Assembly: GCA_964483805.1 (NCBI GenBank)
Contig: CAZADH010000131.1
Coordinates: 1-16,151, forward strand
From: CAZADH01 sp964483805
GTDB lineage: Bacteria; Muiribacteriota; Ozemobacteria; Ozemobacterales; Ozemobacteraceae
Length of the DNA stretch: 16,151 bases
Reading direction: 5' to 3'
Positions 14,779 to 16,151 of the stretch are shown piece by piece (position 1 is the stretch's first letter; every line of letters starts with the position of its first letter). A model generated the notes under the pieces. That model had not been told where the DNA came from, did no database searches, and saw only the letters and a list, made by a program, of their open reading frames with translations. A program made the position numbers and the translations under genes.

Positions 14779-15305
14779 TGGTTCAACCGCCAGATGGCCC
14801 AGTTCAATACGGTGGCAAACGAAACCCAGAGCAGATAAGGGATGAGCACCAGACCGGCGGCCGTGCGAATTCGCGCAAACACGACGATGTTGGCGACAAT
14901 GCTGACCAGCAGGGCAATGATGTCGAGAAACGCCAGAAATGGCGATCTCAGGCCAAAGAACAACCACGACCACAGGCCGTTGCAGACCAGTTGCACGCCG
15001 TAGATCGAGAAAGCCAACCATCGTTGGGCCGGTATGGCCGCGCGCCACGCCATTGCCCCGGCCGCGCCGATCGTCAGATAGAGAACCGTCCAGACCGGGC
15101 CAAAGACCCACGACGGAGGATTGAATTCCGGCTTCTGCAGCTCCCGATACCAGTCGCCGGGGCGATTGTTGCCGCCACCCAGAATGGCCGGGATGAACGC
15201 CAGAACGACGAAGGCAACAACGGTTGGCCACTGGCGGGAACCGACTTCACCCGCGGCCAGAGTGGTGCACGACCCGGACGTGCCCGAAGACGACGGGGAT
15301 GTCAT
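14775..15305 (-). CDS. tspO: TspO/MBR family membrane protein
   Basis: The protein has five hydrophobic helices and the full set of family landmarks: DWYRELQKPEFNPPSWVFGPVW (51-72), the Y76-L-TIG segment, QLVCNGLWSW (105-114), FF (116-117), and the C-terminal PYLLWVSFATVLN (156-168). TspO proteins bind tetrapyrroles such as protoporphyrin IX, heme and related ligands, and take part in stress or light/oxygen responses in several bacteria. At 176 residues it is about 15-20 longer than usual because of a Ser/Thr/Gly-rich N-terminus (1-25). The ATG at 15305 has no clear ribosome site, so the true start could be downstream. It lies 41 bp after the RMD1-like gene and overlaps the mini-slipin start by ATGA. 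The order suggests a single envelope transcript. Confidence 0.93.
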   Translation of the reverse strand: MTSPSSSGTSGSCTTLAAGEVGSRQWPTVVAFVVLAFIPAILGGGNNRPGDWYRELQKPEFNPPSWVFGPVWTVLYLTIGAAGAMAWRAAIPAQRWLAFSIYGVQLVCNGLWSWLFFGLRSPFLAFLDIIALLVSIVANIVVFARIRTAAGLVLIPYLLWVSFATVLNWAIWRLNQ

Positions 15306-15346
15306 ACGTTATATTGCTGTCTGGGTGGGGCTCGGCCGGTGGACGG

Positions 15347-16144
15347 TCAATGCCGGAACAGCCCCATGATCACTTCGACCAGGATCAACAGGATGATCAG
15401 CAATTCGAGGAACATCGCGTTGCTGGTGTCGAACCGCTGCATGATCATCGCTTGCACACCCTCGATCTCCGTGACCTTCTCTTTAACCGAACTGAACCAC
15501 TCCGATACCCGGAAAGTCTCGAGCAGGCGGCGATAGACGAGCTCGAAGTAGGGGTCGGCGGTGACCTTGGTCGAGTTGGTGATGTCTTTGATCAGGTCGA
15601 CCAGTTCCATGCGCATGGTGGTCATGCGCAACACGTGCTGAACCTGGGCCCGCGTGCCCCGGCCAAGCCACGAGAGCGGCAAAGTCGTGCGCGACAGGGG
15701 CACGTCGTCGAGCAGTTTGTAGGTCTCTTCGATGGTCTTGTCGAGCAAGTGGTCGAAGATCTTCAGCTCGTACAGTTGCACGCGCGACAGGCGCAGAAAC
15801 GAGAGCACCTCGGCGGGCGGCAGGGAGGACGACAGATAAGCGCGGTTGCCCATGATCAGGAAGCGATCCTGGTCTTCCCAGAGGTCGATCTTCTGGATGA
15901 TATTGCGCTTCATGACCAGGTTGTAGCTCTCTTCGCCCGGCAGCAGGATCGCCAGGGCGTCTTCTTCAGATCGCCCCGGGTCGTCGATGAAAATGCTCAG
16001 GCGGTCGGTGAACCCGGGCGCATCGTACTTGCCCTCGAGGTAGGGGGCAACGATGGGGGCAATTCGATCTTGATCCTGGTCAAACAACGTCTTGAAACTG
16101 ATCGACCCACGCGATGGCAACTCAACTTCGCGAATCTGAAACAC
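15347..16144 (-). CDS. RMD1/DUF155-like protein with C-terminal membrane anchor, start uncertain at the right edge
   Basis: 265 residues are read from a GTG at 16142-16144, but the frame stays open to the window edge, so the real start may be outside. The N-terminal half is a soluble alpha/beta part with NLVMKRNIIQKIDLWEDQD and a region resembling the RMD1 core (RLSIFIDDPGRSEEDALAIL). The C-terminal half is helical: LVDLIKDITNSTKVTADPYF (181-200), then LVYRRLLETFRVSEWFSSVKE, a coiled coil (218-240), and a single anchor at 243-263 (FLELLIILLILVEVIMGLF). The pattern of an 'R.LET.....W....' helix, coiled coil and terminal anchor is that of the RMD1/DUF155 family, known from yeast sporulation and mitochondrial proteins and found in many bacteria without a defined biochemical role. 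It probably heads the transcript containing tspO and the mini-slipin. Family assignment is from memory of the pattern. Confidence 0.65.
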   Translation of the reverse strand: MFQIREVELPSRGSISFKTLFDQDQDRIAPIVAPYLEGKYDAPGFTDRLSIFIDDPGRSEEDALAILLPGEESYNLVMKRNIIQKIDLWEDQDRFLIMGNRAYLSSSLPPAEVLSFLRLSRVQLYELKIFDHLLDKTIEETYKLLDDVPLSRTTLPLSWLGRGTRAQVQHVLRMTTMRMELVDLIKDITNSTKVTADPYFELVYRRLLETFRVSEWFSSVKEKVTEIEGVQAMIMQRFDTSNAMFLELLIILLILVEVIMGLFRH

Positions 16145-16151
16145 CCGTGCC

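Noticed and set aside
14779..15231. 151-codon N-terminal extension of the SPFH gene
   Set aside because: It is an alternative frame of tspO. The ATG at 14778 gives the expected TM-plus-SPFH protein and the ATGA overlap.
15306..15320. TATAAC (minus strand) just before the TspO ATG as a -10 box
   Set aside because: It is only two bases from the ATG, which would put the transcript start inside the gene, and there is no -35. It would count only if the true TspO start is further downstream.
1..16151. Mobile element, prophage, CRISPR or defence system
   Set aside because: No transposase, integrase, nuclease, repeat-spacer pattern or long terminal repeat was seen. Composition looks even across the window.

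Overview
The window is a GC-rich, gene-dense piece of bacterial chromosome, with no gene-free stretch over about 205 bp. I saw no rRNA, tRNA, CRISPR array, transposase or integrase. It holds 13 genes on both strands; the first runs off the left edge and the last may start beyond the right edge. Signal peptides, many membrane proteins, canonical GGAGG-type ribosome binding sites and repeated 4-nt ATGA stop/start overlaps suggest a free-living, probably diderm bacterium. The CxxC...CPECG zinc-ribbon membrane protein and the large HAMP-SpoIIE phosphatases recall Planctomycetota or Riflebacteria-like genomes. That is an impression only; the phylum cannot be fixed from this sequence.

Layout, left to right. 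(1) 1-1436, minus: two translationally coupled exported TPR proteins. (2) 1610-2593, plus: a D-2-hydroxyacid dehydrogenase of the glyoxylate/hydroxypyruvate reductase type, ending tail to tail against the next gene with a small hairpin exactly between the two stop codons. (3) 2609-5604, minus: a zinc-ribbon/four-TM/coiled-coil protein preceded by a 612-residue exported protein of unknown function. The latter carries a DxDD-T motif and looks like an alpha/alpha-toroid protein; a good sigma70-type promoter lies upstream of it. (4) 5788-6810, plus: a two-TM potassium channel with a cytoplasmic RCK domain. Its 3' end overlaps the opposing phosphatase gene by 101 bp. (5) 6710-12816, minus: two very large membrane PP2C/SpoIIE-type phosphatases (1076 and 959 residues) in tandem. 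They share one architecture (TM, exported sensor, TM hairpin, second exported sensor, TM, HAMP, phosphatase) and are coupled by ATGA. (6) 12988-13584, plus: single-stranded DNA-binding protein. (7) 13789-14025, minus: a 78-residue protein of unknown function, separated from ssb by a 15-bp perfect hairpin. (8) 14104-16144, minus: a probable three-gene membrane cluster of RMD1/DUF155-like protein, TspO, and a short slipin/band-7 protein coupled to tspO by ATGA.

How the genes work together. Most of the window concerns the cell envelope and signalling. The two phosphatases look like a two-channel sensory input to a partner-switching pathway (dephosphorylation of a STAS-domain anti-anti-sigma factor), but no STAS protein, anti-sigma kinase or sigma factor is encoded here, so their target must lie elsewhere. 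The items most worth a second look are the duplicated double-sensor phosphatases, the exported DxDD protein, and the RMD1-TspO-mini-slipin cluster.
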